Assembly: GCF_004359215.1 (NCBI RefSeq)
Contig: NC_090617.1
Coordinates: 3,768,538-3,797,383 of the forward strand
DNA length: 28,846 bases
Direction of reading: 5' to 3'
From: Bremia lactucae
Taxonomy: Eukaryota; Oomycota; Peronosporomycetes; Peronosporales; Peronosporaceae
Translations under genes and position numbers: made by a program
The notes under the pieces: generated by a model
Databases searched by the model: none
What the model saw: only the letters and a program-made list of their open reading frames with translations
Told to the model about the DNA's origin: nothing
In this document: positions 18,778 through 27,940 of the stretch, one piece after another
Numbering within the stretch: position 1 is the first letter of the stretch
How the letters are laid out: each line of letters begins with the position of its first letter

Positions 18778-19303
18778 TGTAACGGGCTCAAGTTGCCCAA
18801 ATGTTACACAGTCTTCGTTAACTACACTTGGCGTACTTTAGTGGATGGTCAATTACTAAATAATAGTAATTAGACCCAACACTCGGGTGTGGTGCACATT
18901 TGTGGCCAACCCTTGTGTATGTGATGCGCACATGAGTGCATTCATCTTGGAGCGATGATGCTTAGCGTCATCCGCCACGCGAGGTATCTAGAAAGATACG
19001 CTCGCAATACATATTAAGCGTTATCTCTAGAAATGACATTTTGACTGGTAAAAACAGGTATTCATATTAAATACGATTAAATATAAATCAGTCTGAAAAC
19101 TACTTCCTACTTGATAAGTGCGCACGAGGAGCCGGATTGCCGCTCCTGTGACGACATTTAATCGTAATTAGTGAATTGGGTGAGGGCGCTAACGTGCCCT
19201 CCACACCCAATGCACGCAAGAGAAGTAGGTTTAACCGCTTCCTCGCTGTGCTAGAGTGTGTGTCTAAGTAGAGCGCGGCCGCATTACGACGTGCCCGCCT
19301 ACA
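18778..19303 (+). repeat. Family-1 LTR copy B (solo LTR at an inversion breakpoint)
   Basis: The 526-bp LTR starts TGTAACGGGC and ends GCCCGCCTACA. No gag or pol is attached. It is flanked by TCTAT on the left and ACTTT on the right, which do not match each other. Each matches, as a reverse complement, a flank of LTR copy C. It carries one TGATG/CGTCA palindrome (18954-18972). Confidence 0.9.
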
Positions 19304-20637
19304 ACTTTCATCCAACACGGAAGGGAACAACTGGATTTCCAACAGCGACTTATTTGGTGAAGAACCTCAGCACTGCTGATCCGGTTGCAATGGAATGTGC
19401 AATTCATGAGCTGACAAAGTCAGAAGGAGTGCTGAGACAGTGGATTCAAACCATCCACGATCTCGACTCACAGTCTTCAATCGCAATGAAGCAGAAAAGC
19501 GCACCGACTCGAGCTACGCACCGGACAGCACCCAAAGCAGTGCAAATTACGACTCGAGCCAGGAGCAGGGCTCAAGCGCCGACAATTGAAATGATTTAAT
19601 GACACTCATTGAGGAACAAGTGATCGAGACCTGGGAGACAAACCGGGTCGCATGCAAACTGGTATGCAAACTACCCATTTTTAACAGCAACATCCTCAAA
19701 TCAACAATGGCTTAAAGGAGCGGCGCACGAAGAACTCATGCTCATGGGTAGATCAAGACGTTTCCAAAAACCCAAACAGTCCTACGCTGGCTCGACAGCG
19801 CGACACATGCAGCTCTCAAAACACATGCATTTGAGCAAATCACAATAAAGGCTCTAAGGAGGCTCACGAGAAGTGCAAAAACGAAAAGCACAAGGACTGG
19901 CTCGGCAGCTGGCTCAAGCAGATCGAGCTATGTCCGAACGTTAAAACGCGCTCAGTAGTTCTAGAAACCAGGAAGGACTAACCAGAACTACATAGCCAGG
20001 ATAAATTTACCCTACTGCACAGAGCAGGACAGGAACCTCATCAGCCGTCTGATACTTTGCAGCTTCATCTACAGGGATAAAATGAGCGGCGTCACGGGCA
20101 CACCAACACCGCGGATCGCGTCAGCAACCCCAGACCTAAAAAAATCTTGGCGACTCTGCACAAACACGAAGAAGTCGTATCGGCGTTGAAAAGCCGGCAC
20201 GAAGCAAACCGTTGGGATGAAGTTGCAGCGCTAATGAGCAAAGTGGGCGAGGTCTCACCGGAAGTTGTCGCATCCAGGTATTAAGGGCACCGCACACACC
20301 GTCTCCCAATTGCAACTGCCTCACGACCAGGATCTGTTCGGAGCACTGCACATGCTCAAAGATGAATTCTTATGCCAGCCGAAAATAACAAAACCAAAAA
20401 CCGATCACACAAAACCAAACAACAACAATCACCTCGCTAATCGTCTGCGGCTTTCAGAAAAGATTCGAGAGTCCAGGCTGGACGCCTGCAAGCGAAGAAG
20501 AGAAAACTACACGCGTGACGTCATAGCATTGCAAGAAACAAAGGGAAGTCACACGATGAAGCGGCACCTTAAAAAGCGCGGCGAAGACTGTAGGGTCAGT
20601 CGGACTCAGCAAGCAAATCATCGTACTTCAGTGTAGA
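19304..20637 (+). pseudogene. Inverted piece of LINE-2: ORF1 C-terminal part and endonuclease N-terminus
   Basis: This segment lies between LTRs B and C and reads in the opposite direction to the rest of LINE-2. The first part (19304-19599) encodes an ORF1-like stretch (HPTRKGTTGFPTATY onward). The middle holds EVVSALKSRHEANRWDEVAAL near 20,170. The end encodes an endonuclease N-terminus: DVIALQETK near 20,517 and MKRHLKKRGEDC, stopping at the LTR. Turned around, the start joins in frame to the ORF1 part at 21193 and the end meets the endonuclease at 18777 with a one-base frame slip. Confidence 0.75.
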
Positions 20638-21192
20638 TGTAGGAGGGCAGGTCGTAATGCGGCCACCGTCTACTTAGACACACACCCTAGCACAGCGAGG
20701 AAGCGATTTAATTTACTTCTCTTGCGTGCATGGAGGTAGTTGTGGTGGGCGCATGAGCGACCTCACACAACGCACTAAGTACTCTGATTAAGTGCCGTCA
20801 CGGGATTGGTAATCCGTCTCCTCATGCGCACTTACCAAGTAGGAAGTAGTTTTCAGACTGATTTATGTTTAATAGAATTAAATACAAAAACCTATTTTTA
20901 CGAATTAAAATGTCATCGTTATGGATAACACTTAATATGTATTGCGAACGTATCTTTCTAGATACCTCGCGTAACGGATGATGCTAGCCGTCATCACGGA
21001 TGACGCTGGGCGTCATCCCTCCTAATGTGAATGCACCCATGTGCATCGCATACACAAGGATTGATCACAAATGTGCACCACACCCGAGTGCTGGGTCTAA
21101 TAACTATTATTTAGCAATTGACCACCCCCTTAAGTACACCGAGTGTACTGAACGGGGACTGTGTCACATCAGGGCAACTTTAGCCCGTAACA
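20638..21192 (-). repeat. Family-1 LTR copy C (solo LTR at an inversion breakpoint)
   Basis: In minus orientation it starts TGTTACGGGC and ends CCCTCCTACA, 555 bp. Flanks are GTAGA (left) and AAAGT (right). It has two tandem TGACG/CGTCA-type palindromes (20977-20995 and 20999-21017), as in copy D, whereas A and B have one. Confidence 0.9.
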
Positions 21193-21800
21193 AAAGTTGC
21201 CATTTCTTCTTCCTGTCGCCGCCGAGCCGGAGCGCCTCGCCGATCTAGATTTTGAAATCAAGTTTTCCGCTTTGCTGGTTGATTGTGTGCGATATTTCGT
21301 TCGAATTATCGCTGCGCGTAATTCCCTGTCAACATTTCCGTCTCCACTGCAGTCGCGCTTATTGGCTTCGACCTCTTTGTTGTCTTGCTACTTTCTTACT
21401 TCCGCTGCTTGTGTCTGGACGTCAGACGTGAACGACTTGGTTTGTTGCGTTTCCGGTTTGTTGTGGTAAAACATGCTGTTGTTATGCAAATTTTGAATTT
21501 GATGACTAACGGTGGTGCCTGGTATGCGCCGTACGCATCCCACCTGGCTGTTTGGAGAGAGCTGGTCCGGTTGTCAATGTAGGGTGGGAACTTTCCAGCT
21601 GTGATGTACTGGCTCTCTTTTGTGACCGTTGTGACTGGTTTGAAGATCGTGAATGAGAGCATGTTCCCTTGCTTGATGATCACGAAAATCAGAGCTTCGT
21701 GCATGAAGGAATCAGCCAGTTCCGCCATGCGACTTGTCGCGAGCTGCCTTGCAGGGTTAAAAGTTCTCGTCTGCACCTGTAGAGTTTTGCTAATTACTGT
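21193..21800 (-). pseudogene. LINE-2 ORF1, N-terminal part
   Basis: The minus-strand frame runs from about 21776 through MAELADSFMHEALIF and KFPPYIDNRTSS to an in-frame TAG near 21390. It then continues as SARRSGSAATGRRNGNF to the LTR boundary. The last codons continue in frame into 19304 once the inversion is undone. I do not recognise a nucleic-acid-binding motif. The 5' end of the LINE is not sharply defined because gypsy gag sequence precedes it. Confidence 0.6.
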
Positions 21801-21818
21801 GACTCGTCTTTGATCTTT

Positions 21819-23060
21819 TCAGGCGTGTGTTGGTTTGTATCGTCTTTTGGGGCCGGGGTTTCTTACTTGTCCTCCTCGTCTTCGTCTGCCAGCGCCAAGA
21901 ACTTTTTCTTTATTAGTTACGCGACAGGCAGCTTCTTTGGTGCCGGAGCAGCGTTCTTTTGGTTTACTNNNNNNNNNNNNNNNNNNNNNNNNNNNNNNNN
22001 NNNNNNNNNNNNNNNNNNNNNNNNNNNNNNNNNNNNNNNNNNNNNNNNNNNNNNNNNNNNNNNNNNNNTCGGACCCGCGACCGTTGCCCTTTTTGGCATA
22101 CGGTTCAAAATTACGTTCAGTACCTTTCGGCGCTGGGCGTAGGGCACTACACTCATGAGCGTAGTGTCCCAATTTTTGGCAGCGATGGCATTTCTGCGAT
22201 CGCTTATTTCTCGAAAAGCGAGGTTTATCGCTTTCGACATAAAAGAGGTCCATTTGTTCTGGTCCTTCAAGCTCGTGTCGTCTCGGAGGACGATACGATG
22301 ACGAACTAACTTGAGCCTGTCTCAAGCTAAATTCCTCCTGTTCCGCAACTAATATTGCTTCTTCAAGCGTATCCAGTTCCAAACGGAACAGGCGGGTCTT
22401 TACGGGACCATCCGTAAGACCTTGAATGAACACCGTAATTTTTGTTAATGAACTGGGTTGTTTGTGATACAACTCGCTAAGAGTCGTGTGTGCTGGGCAT
22501 AAGCTTGAACATCACGCTTGCCTTGCTTGAGTGTCAGAAAGTCTGATCGAGCTCTTAACTCAGCCTTAGGCGGTTCAAACGTCTGTTTGAGCCGGGTTTT
22601 AAGAGCCTCTAGCGACCCAAAGACATATGGGTCGCGCAACTTAAGGCCCAATGCTCAAGTTTTGGCACGACCTGCCAAATTTGACTGAGCAAATGCGACT
22701 TGCATTTGCTCGTCGACGATGTGACGAACCTTTATGGCATCGTCCAACTCGACAAACCATTTTTAGAGGGAGTCTTATTCGACTTCGCTAAACTTAGAGA
22801 TTTCAATCTTTAAGGTATCCGGACGACGCGTGTGTGTCATCCCAGTTACAGGGGTCTGTACCTGCTGTAACCTCAACTGTTCTGCCAGTTAAGAGCCTTG
22901 CTGATTGAGCAAGGCTACCTTCTTCTTCGCCTTGTCAAGTTCATGTTGTATGAACTTGGCGATGGCTGAATGGAGGGCATCTCTGTCCAAACCGAACAGC
23001 ATGGCCAAGATGGCATCGTTCCCTACGGTCTCTTTTCATTCGTTCGACCGCACTCCTTTC
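21819..23060 (-). pseudogene. Ty3/gypsy gag with CCHC zinc knuckle
   Basis: Reading minus from about 23,045: NDAILAMLFGLDRDALHSAI, then RRPDTLKIEISKF, WFVELDDAIKVRHIVDEQ and LGLKLRDPYVFGS. A gag core follows (TVFIQGLTDGPVKTRLFRLEL, LVAEQEEFSLRQAQ), then the zinc knuckle CHRCQKLGHYAHEC near 22,170. This protein would form the particle and bind element RNA. One frame holds a chain of stops: near 22,889 (TAA), 22,775 (TAA), 22,764 (TAA) and 22,655 (TGA), with a frameshift near 22,450. A 100-N gap at 21969-22068 breaks the tail. Protease and the first half of RT do not follow; LINE-2 does. Confidence 0.85.
21969..22068. other. 100-N assembly gap
   Basis: Exactly 100 N, within the gag tail. The true length is unknown. 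Confidence 0.99.
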
Positions 23061-23164
23061 TGTGTCACTTAGAAAGGAGTAGCTACACGAGAAACATGAT
23101 GCGTATTTCCGTTATCATCTAACATGTCCATGTTAGATGATGCAACTGTGGTCCTTGGACGGAC

Positions 23165-23181
23165 TAAAAAGTAATACCAGG
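23165..23181 (-). other. Possible primer binding site
   Basis: On the minus strand the LTR end is followed by CC then TGGTATTAC. The first six bases agree with initiator-Met type primer sites (TGGTAT), and then the match ends. It is placed correctly between the 5' LTR and gag. Confidence 0.35.
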
Positions 23182-23596
23182 TGTAACGGGGCACTGCCGA
23201 CTTGTACTGCCTCAGTTCGAGTGGTGCCTCACGTCACTTCACATACACTAGTACGTGCAGAGGAAGACTCTCTTGAAAACGCTTGCTTTAAAGAGGTTTA
23301 AAAGTAAACTGTATTATTATTGTTAAGTTCTTCTTGTCTATTTACTTAATACTTACTTAATTTTTAACAAATACAGAACATGTACTAAAAGTCTTATCTG
23401 TCTTTCTCTTTGCGCGCGTCCAGCGCTGACTGGACCGCGGAGAAAGTAGACATAATGGTCTATATCTACCAATGGATAAGTTTTCTAGAATATTACCATT
23501 TAAAGTAGTATTCTCCAGATATTATCTACCTTTTAGATAATGTATTAATTAACAACCTTTAAGTGTTAATCTCATGTAACGATACACCCCGTTACA
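23182..23596 (-). repeat. 5' LTR, gypsy family 2
   Basis: In minus orientation it starts TGTAACGGGGTGTATCG and ends GTGCCCCGTTACA, 415 bp. It lies upstream of the gag gene in the right direction, so it is the 5' LTR. The next bases on the right (CCTTT) belong to the MULE terminal repeat, so this element apparently inserted into the MULE end. It is much closer in sequence to the LTR at 6176 than to the one at 6865. Confidence 0.85.
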
Positions 23597-23697
23597 CCTT
23601 TAGTTACATTCGCTTCAACTCCCCCTTAAATAACTTTAAAATCAATATTATTATATTCACCTCACCCTAAATTCGTGCTATATCCCCCCCCCGAAAG
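23597..23697 (+). repeat. MULE left terminal inverted repeat
   Basis: CAATATTATTATATTCACCT followed by CACCCTAAATTCGTGCTATA and a C run with CGAAAGA pairs with the right repeat. Homology runs out to the LTR junction. Confidence 0.82.
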
Positions 23698-23966
23698 AAT
23701 AAACCAAAAGTCTCAAAATGAAATTTACCCCACCATAAATTTATCTCACCTCTAATTTCACGCGCGCAATTCACCCCATCGTCACAATTCCACCCTACCT
23801 CCATAATTTCACGCTTAACGTTTCATTCAACCCCTAGCGCTCAGGTCTGACACAATTTCAACGCATTTACGTTAGTGTAAAACTGATTATATTCTTCTAA
23901 ACTATAGATTAGAAGGACCTGGCATGAAGCTACTAGAAAAAACTACGATTTGGGCAAGTTCGAACA

Positions 23967-25755
23967 TTATGACCGACATTTTGACATATGCTGCAGCGCA
24001 TCTACGCGCCGGCTAAGCACGTTCAAATGCGGAAGGATCACGCCGGTAAAATGAGTCATTTTCAAAACGCACTTGCGATCCAGGGGGTGACCTCTTGTTT
24101 TCTGAACAACAGGATTATTAATTGGTGCTGGATTAAGTGCTGCAAGATTTTCCAGCTGGCCAAGAATTTGCTGTTGCGGGAAGGCTCCCACTGCATTAAA
24201 TCGCTGATTTACTGCTAGTAGGTATGGTTCCAAAGATGTATGTGTTCAATCGATTGGATCAGGAATGGCATCATCAAGGCGCCACAAAGGATGAAAATTA
24301 TCGATTGTGAGCGCCCTTCCGCTAGTCTGAATGGCCAATAGCACATGCTTGCAGGTATGCCTATTGTTGTCTTGATGGTATTGCTGCAGACAAGCAATTC
24401 AGATGGGGTTTCAGTCATGTTTAATTGGGCAAGAGTCGTGTCCAATGAATATTTAGATATGCGACGAACTACATTGTTAAGAAGCGGAATTTTGTGCTTG
24501 TGAAAAATTCGCATCCGCTCTTGCGAAAGTTGAGTTCGGTACTTTTGTATCTGTGCATCTATTGCATGTCCATTTCTGGTCTGCACATCGCGAAAGTCCC
24601 TTGTCGAAACGCTGATGTAGCTTTCACCATATAGTGAAGGCTTTGTGCTCTAGAAGAGGTGACGTTTCTAAAATGTGCTATACCGATTGGTATACGCGTG
24701 CACAAAATGCTTTTCGTACACAAGCCAAATATCTTGAAGATACGCGAGCATCTGGGGTATGGCCATACGTTGTAATCATATAGTTCAGTGTTTTCATGTA
24801 TTCTCTTCAGATGTTGTTGAGAAAATTTCTTTCCACGCTTGCAAAAATTCACCCCAAACCTCTTCCTGTCCAAAGCATTTGCGAGAGTTTGCAAGTTCGT
24901 TATTTTGGGTGTGCCAGATACAGAGAAGATGAACAGAAGAAGGGAAGTGAATTGGCAGTGCGTTCATTAATACAAGCTATCGATCAGTTGTAATGGAGAT
25001 TGACACTGTTTGATGAAAAAGCGAACGAAGCTTCTCAAGCACCCATGAATAATCGGCCTCACGCTCTTGTTTAAGGAATGCAGCTGCAATTGTAAACGAT
25101 GTGTTGAAGCTGGTCATAACAATGATGTGCAAAATTGGTGCTTTAAATCTGTTTGTCTTGTACGTGCAGTCAAGCACAAGATCATGCGGGTATCTAAAGC
25201 AGAAGTGTAAAAGACTCAGGTACAGCGTAGAATAGGTGTGTGACTCTTGCGTCCTCATCAACTTATGATAGCGGGCTCCACCCCTCTCGGTGTAAGAAGT
25301 CAAGAAGGGCTTCCATGGATGTCCTGTCTTGCGGTTCGTCTGCTCGCAGTCTCTTCCTTTCATTGTATACCGTCCTCCCAACAGCTTTGGTAATAGGATC
25401 AATATGGCGAAGGCTTCTGAAAATTTCTTTTGGTGCTACACCAGCTGGTAACATTTGGCGAGTCAACGTCTTTTGGTCTGGTTGCAAGCGGCGAGCATGG
25501 GGTGGCTACTTGTGTCCAGGGAAGTTTTGTGATTGTGGTCACCATTTACAACGCGCAGAATCCATGTTCCGTTTGCCGAAGCGGTCCTGAGAGGCGAAAG
25601 GGACAGCCTGTCAAACGAGTCGCAGTTTTTCGTTGCGGGACATGGTTGACAAGATCTTTATATGAACCACCTCTATCGCACATTAGAATCAGTTTTGCTT
25701 TGTCAGAACTTAGCGTGGAAACTGCGTAACCTTTCGCATGTGTATTCCCAAACAC
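23967..25755 (-). pseudogene. MULE/FAR1-type transposase
   Basis: The minus strand reads through several broken frames. From 25755 comes a FAR1-like zinc-binding N-terminus (LILMCDRGGSYKD, RLTGCPFRLSG, then GDHNHK). The MULE catalytic core follows: DLVLDCTYKTNRFKAPIL near 25,185 gives the first Asp, and SWVLEKLRSLF and ISITTDR near 24,985 give the second. After an in-frame TAG the text continues LVLMNAL, then HLLCIWHTQNNELANSRK, the conserved C-W-H motif. The last part includes VVQKTRGHPLDRK, a basic tail often seen at MULE C-termini. Normal proteins of this family cut and insert the element. Stops near 24,977 and 24,780 and frame changes make this one inactive. Confidence 0.85.
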
Positions 25756-25870
25756 TGTTGATCATCTCAGCAGAACTAGGGTATACTTGAGATGGAGGAG
25801 CTAGCATATTACTATGAGAAAGAGTCTGACCTGAGTTTAAGATAAAAGGTATGTGTCTGGCGGTAAATTA

Positions 25871-25996
25871 TCTTTCGGGGGTGGGGTGAATATAGCACGA
25901 ATTTAGGGTGAGGTCAATATAATAATATTAATTTTAGGGTTATTGAAGGGGGAGGGGGTAAATATAAGCAAAGGTTATGTGAATATAACAATTCCC
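25871..25996 (-). repeat. MULE right terminal inverted repeat
   Basis: TCTTTCGGGGGTGGGG, then ATATAGCACGAATTTAGGGTGAGG, then AATATAATAATATTAATTTT is the reverse complement of the left repeat with scattered changes. The outermost bases GTGAATATAACAATTCCC are placed by judgement. Confidence 0.82.
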
Positions 25997-26099
25997 TAAA
26001 ACTATTTGACTTTTGTGCTTTATCATTTAACAGACATCGATTTAAAATATCGTTCCTTGTGATAGTGCGCAGTGAATTTAAGTAGTAATATTTAACGAT

Positions 26100-26222
26100 A
26101 TGAAACGAGTGCTTTTTCTAGTCATTCTGGCTTTCCAGTTTAAAGTCGTCAGCCAGTTATGTATTCATTATACGACTTTAAATACGACCTCGGCAATTCT
26201 GTACGGTTTCTCTGTGATTGAT
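26100..26222 (+). pseudogene. Start of a small secreted-protein-like ORF, cut by an LTR
   Basis: 41 codons from an ATG at 26100. Residues 1-18 look like a signal peptide: Lys-Arg, then the hydrophobic core VLFLVILAF, then a polar cut region VVS before QLC. The mature part starts QLCIHYTTLNTTSAILYG, with one Cys and a possible N-glycosylation site (NTT at 28). The LTR begins at 26223, so the later residues of the open frame are LTR sequence. The rest of the gene, if any, would lie beyond the inserted element to the right of the window. It could also be chance; no initiator motif is clear upstream. No RXLR or LFLAK motif is visible in what remains. Confidence 0.4.
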
Positions 26223-26776
26223 TGTAATGGGGCACGTCTTAATGCGACCACGCTTTACTTAGACGCACACCCTAGCACAGCGAGAAGCGGTTTACCTAGA
26301 TTCTCATGCGTGCAGTGAGGTAGTTGCGGTGGGCGTTTTAGCGACCTCACCCAACGCACTAAGAACTCTACTAAAGTGTCGTCACGGGAGCAGGAATCCG
26401 GCTCCTCGTGCGCCCTTACCAAGTAGGAAGTAGTTTTCAGACTGATTTATTTTTAATCGTATTAAATATAAATACATATTTTTACCAAATAAAATGTCAT
26501 CCTTATAGATAACACTTAATATGTATGGCGAGCGTATCTATCTAGATACCTCGCGTAACGGATGACGCTAGCCGTCATCACGGATCACGCTAGGCATCAT
26601 CCCTCCTAATGTGAATGCACCTATGTGCATCACATACACAAGGGTTGGTCACAAATCTGAACCACACCCGAGTGCTGGGCCTAATTACTTTAATGTAATA
26701 ATTGACCATCCCCTTAAGTACACCAAGTGAACTTATCGGGAAATGTGTACCATTATGGCATCTTTAGCCCGTTACA
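26223..26776 (-). repeat. 3' LTR, gypsy family 1 (LTR copy D)
   Basis: In minus orientation it starts TGTAACGGGC after a purine tract and ends CCCCATTACA, 554 bp. Left flank is TTGAT (26218-26222). It carries two palindromes (26561-26579 and a mutated one at 26583-26600), as in copy C. Confidence 0.9.
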
Positions 26777-26795
26777 CCATCCCCTCCCTTAAAGA
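26777..26795 (-). other. Polypurine tract of family-1 element (right copy)
   Basis: On the minus strand TTTAAGGGAGGGGATGG abuts the LTR start. It fixes the direction of this element as minus, with its 3' end facing left. Confidence 0.75.
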
Positions 26796-26910
26796 ACGAA
26801 TTTACAATTCCAAATTCGTCAAAGAGAAGCGAAGAACTGCGAGCAGCTTTACGCGCCACTAGTTCACTCAATCACTCTAGCGACCCGTGTTTTCATACGC
26901 GGCGCCAAAG

Positions 26911-27940
26911 ATGCCACCGAAAAGGGTCCACGTTGGTGGGTCGTCTGCGAAGACGCTGACTCAACCTCGCACTAAGCGCACGCGCCGTGTTAACACGCCG
27001 GCAGCGTCTATTGCCTTAGTCAAAACGCCGACATCTACTGCTGCTGTCGCGTTGACAGAGCTTGAGGATCCATCCCACTTCAACAGTGAGGATGTTGATC
27101 CGTCGCTCATTGTCGACTACAATGAGGCGACACCGTTTCCGTCACCTCATAGTATTGATGCGGACAACGAGCTCATGAGGTAGGATAATGGCGCATTATT
27201 GCCCATCCAAACTTCTCTCATGGCTCATAACATGGAGACAGCAACATTTACGAATGCTGTATCGTCGTCTGCGCTAGATAGCGCAGCGATAGGTAATGAG
27301 AGCGCTGCCCATAAAGGCGCAGCCGCTTCTCCGTTGAGTATGACTACAACGCCTTCTGCTCAGACCATAATCCAAAATGGTTATGAAATAGAGGATTCAG
27401 AGCCTAAAGCTCCGCCGACGACACGTGAACGTGCTCAGTCGGTGTCACAAGCCACTCGTTTAGAACGTGGCTATGTGATGGGTGGCATATCACTAATGCG
27501 CCCTCCATCTAAATGGCTCGTTAAAACGGGCCAAGAGCGTCGCTCCTAAAGCGCACTCTTGTAGACGCACATAATTATTATGGCGTCTTTAAATCATGGA
27601 GGGCTCAGGGAAAATCGTTTGGGTGTATTTTCCTGATCCCGGTCGTGTTGCGTAAATGAAACGCCCGACCAATACGAGGCGGAATTTCTGCGCCGCATTC
27701 ATCCGCATTCCGATGCGATGAAACAGCGGTCGCAGCGAATTCGCCTGCTTGCGTGTAAAAGAAATAATGGGCGGTACTGTATCCCCTGTTTCTTCTCACA
27801 ACGCTGCTTCTGCTTGTCGATTTCAGACTAGCGAAGAGGCCTCAGCTGAAGCTCCTTTTCATAGGCAGCCAGCCACAAAGCCGGGTCCACCAATACGTAG
27901 GGTATCGATCGGTTCCCAAGAGTCAAAACTCTTAAGGTAA
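26911..27940 (+). pseudogene. Antisense ORF of the family-1 gypsy element (right copy)
   Basis: It starts at ATG 26911 (MPPKRVHVGGSSAKTLTQPR), 135 bp from the LTR, on the strand opposite to pol. One in-frame TAG at 27181 interrupts it; the frame then continues DNGALLPIQTSLMAHNM and so on to about 27,540. After a frame change come LVDAHNYYGVFKSWRAQGK and, past small deletions of 2 and 5 nt relative to the left copy, VKEIMGGTVSPVSSHNAAS, ending at a TAA at 27938-27940. The end overlaps the pol C-terminus by about 110 nt. I do not recognise a domain. The retention of the same frame in two diverged copies suggests it was once a coding gene of the element. Confidence 0.55.

Larger units (their letters stand above)
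23597..25996 (-). mobile_element. Mutator-like (MULE) DNA transposon, left end truncated
   Basis: About 2.4 kb bounded by long terminal inverted repeats, with a minus-strand transposase pseudogene inside. The left terminal repeat abuts a gypsy LTR and lacks the outer bases seen on the right (GTGAATATAACAATTCCC). Target duplication of 8-9 bp, usual for MULEs, therefore cannot be checked here. The element has no internal second gene that I can see. Confidence 0.8.

Noticed and set aside
18482..18841. Plus-strand 119-residue ORF
   Set aside because: It is antisense to the LINE-2 endonuclease and runs into the LTR.
23620..23830. CACCC/TCACC-rich stretch as a CRISPR or satellite array
   Set aside because: No regular unit or spacer; the first part is the MULE terminal repeat and the rest is simple low-complexity DNA.
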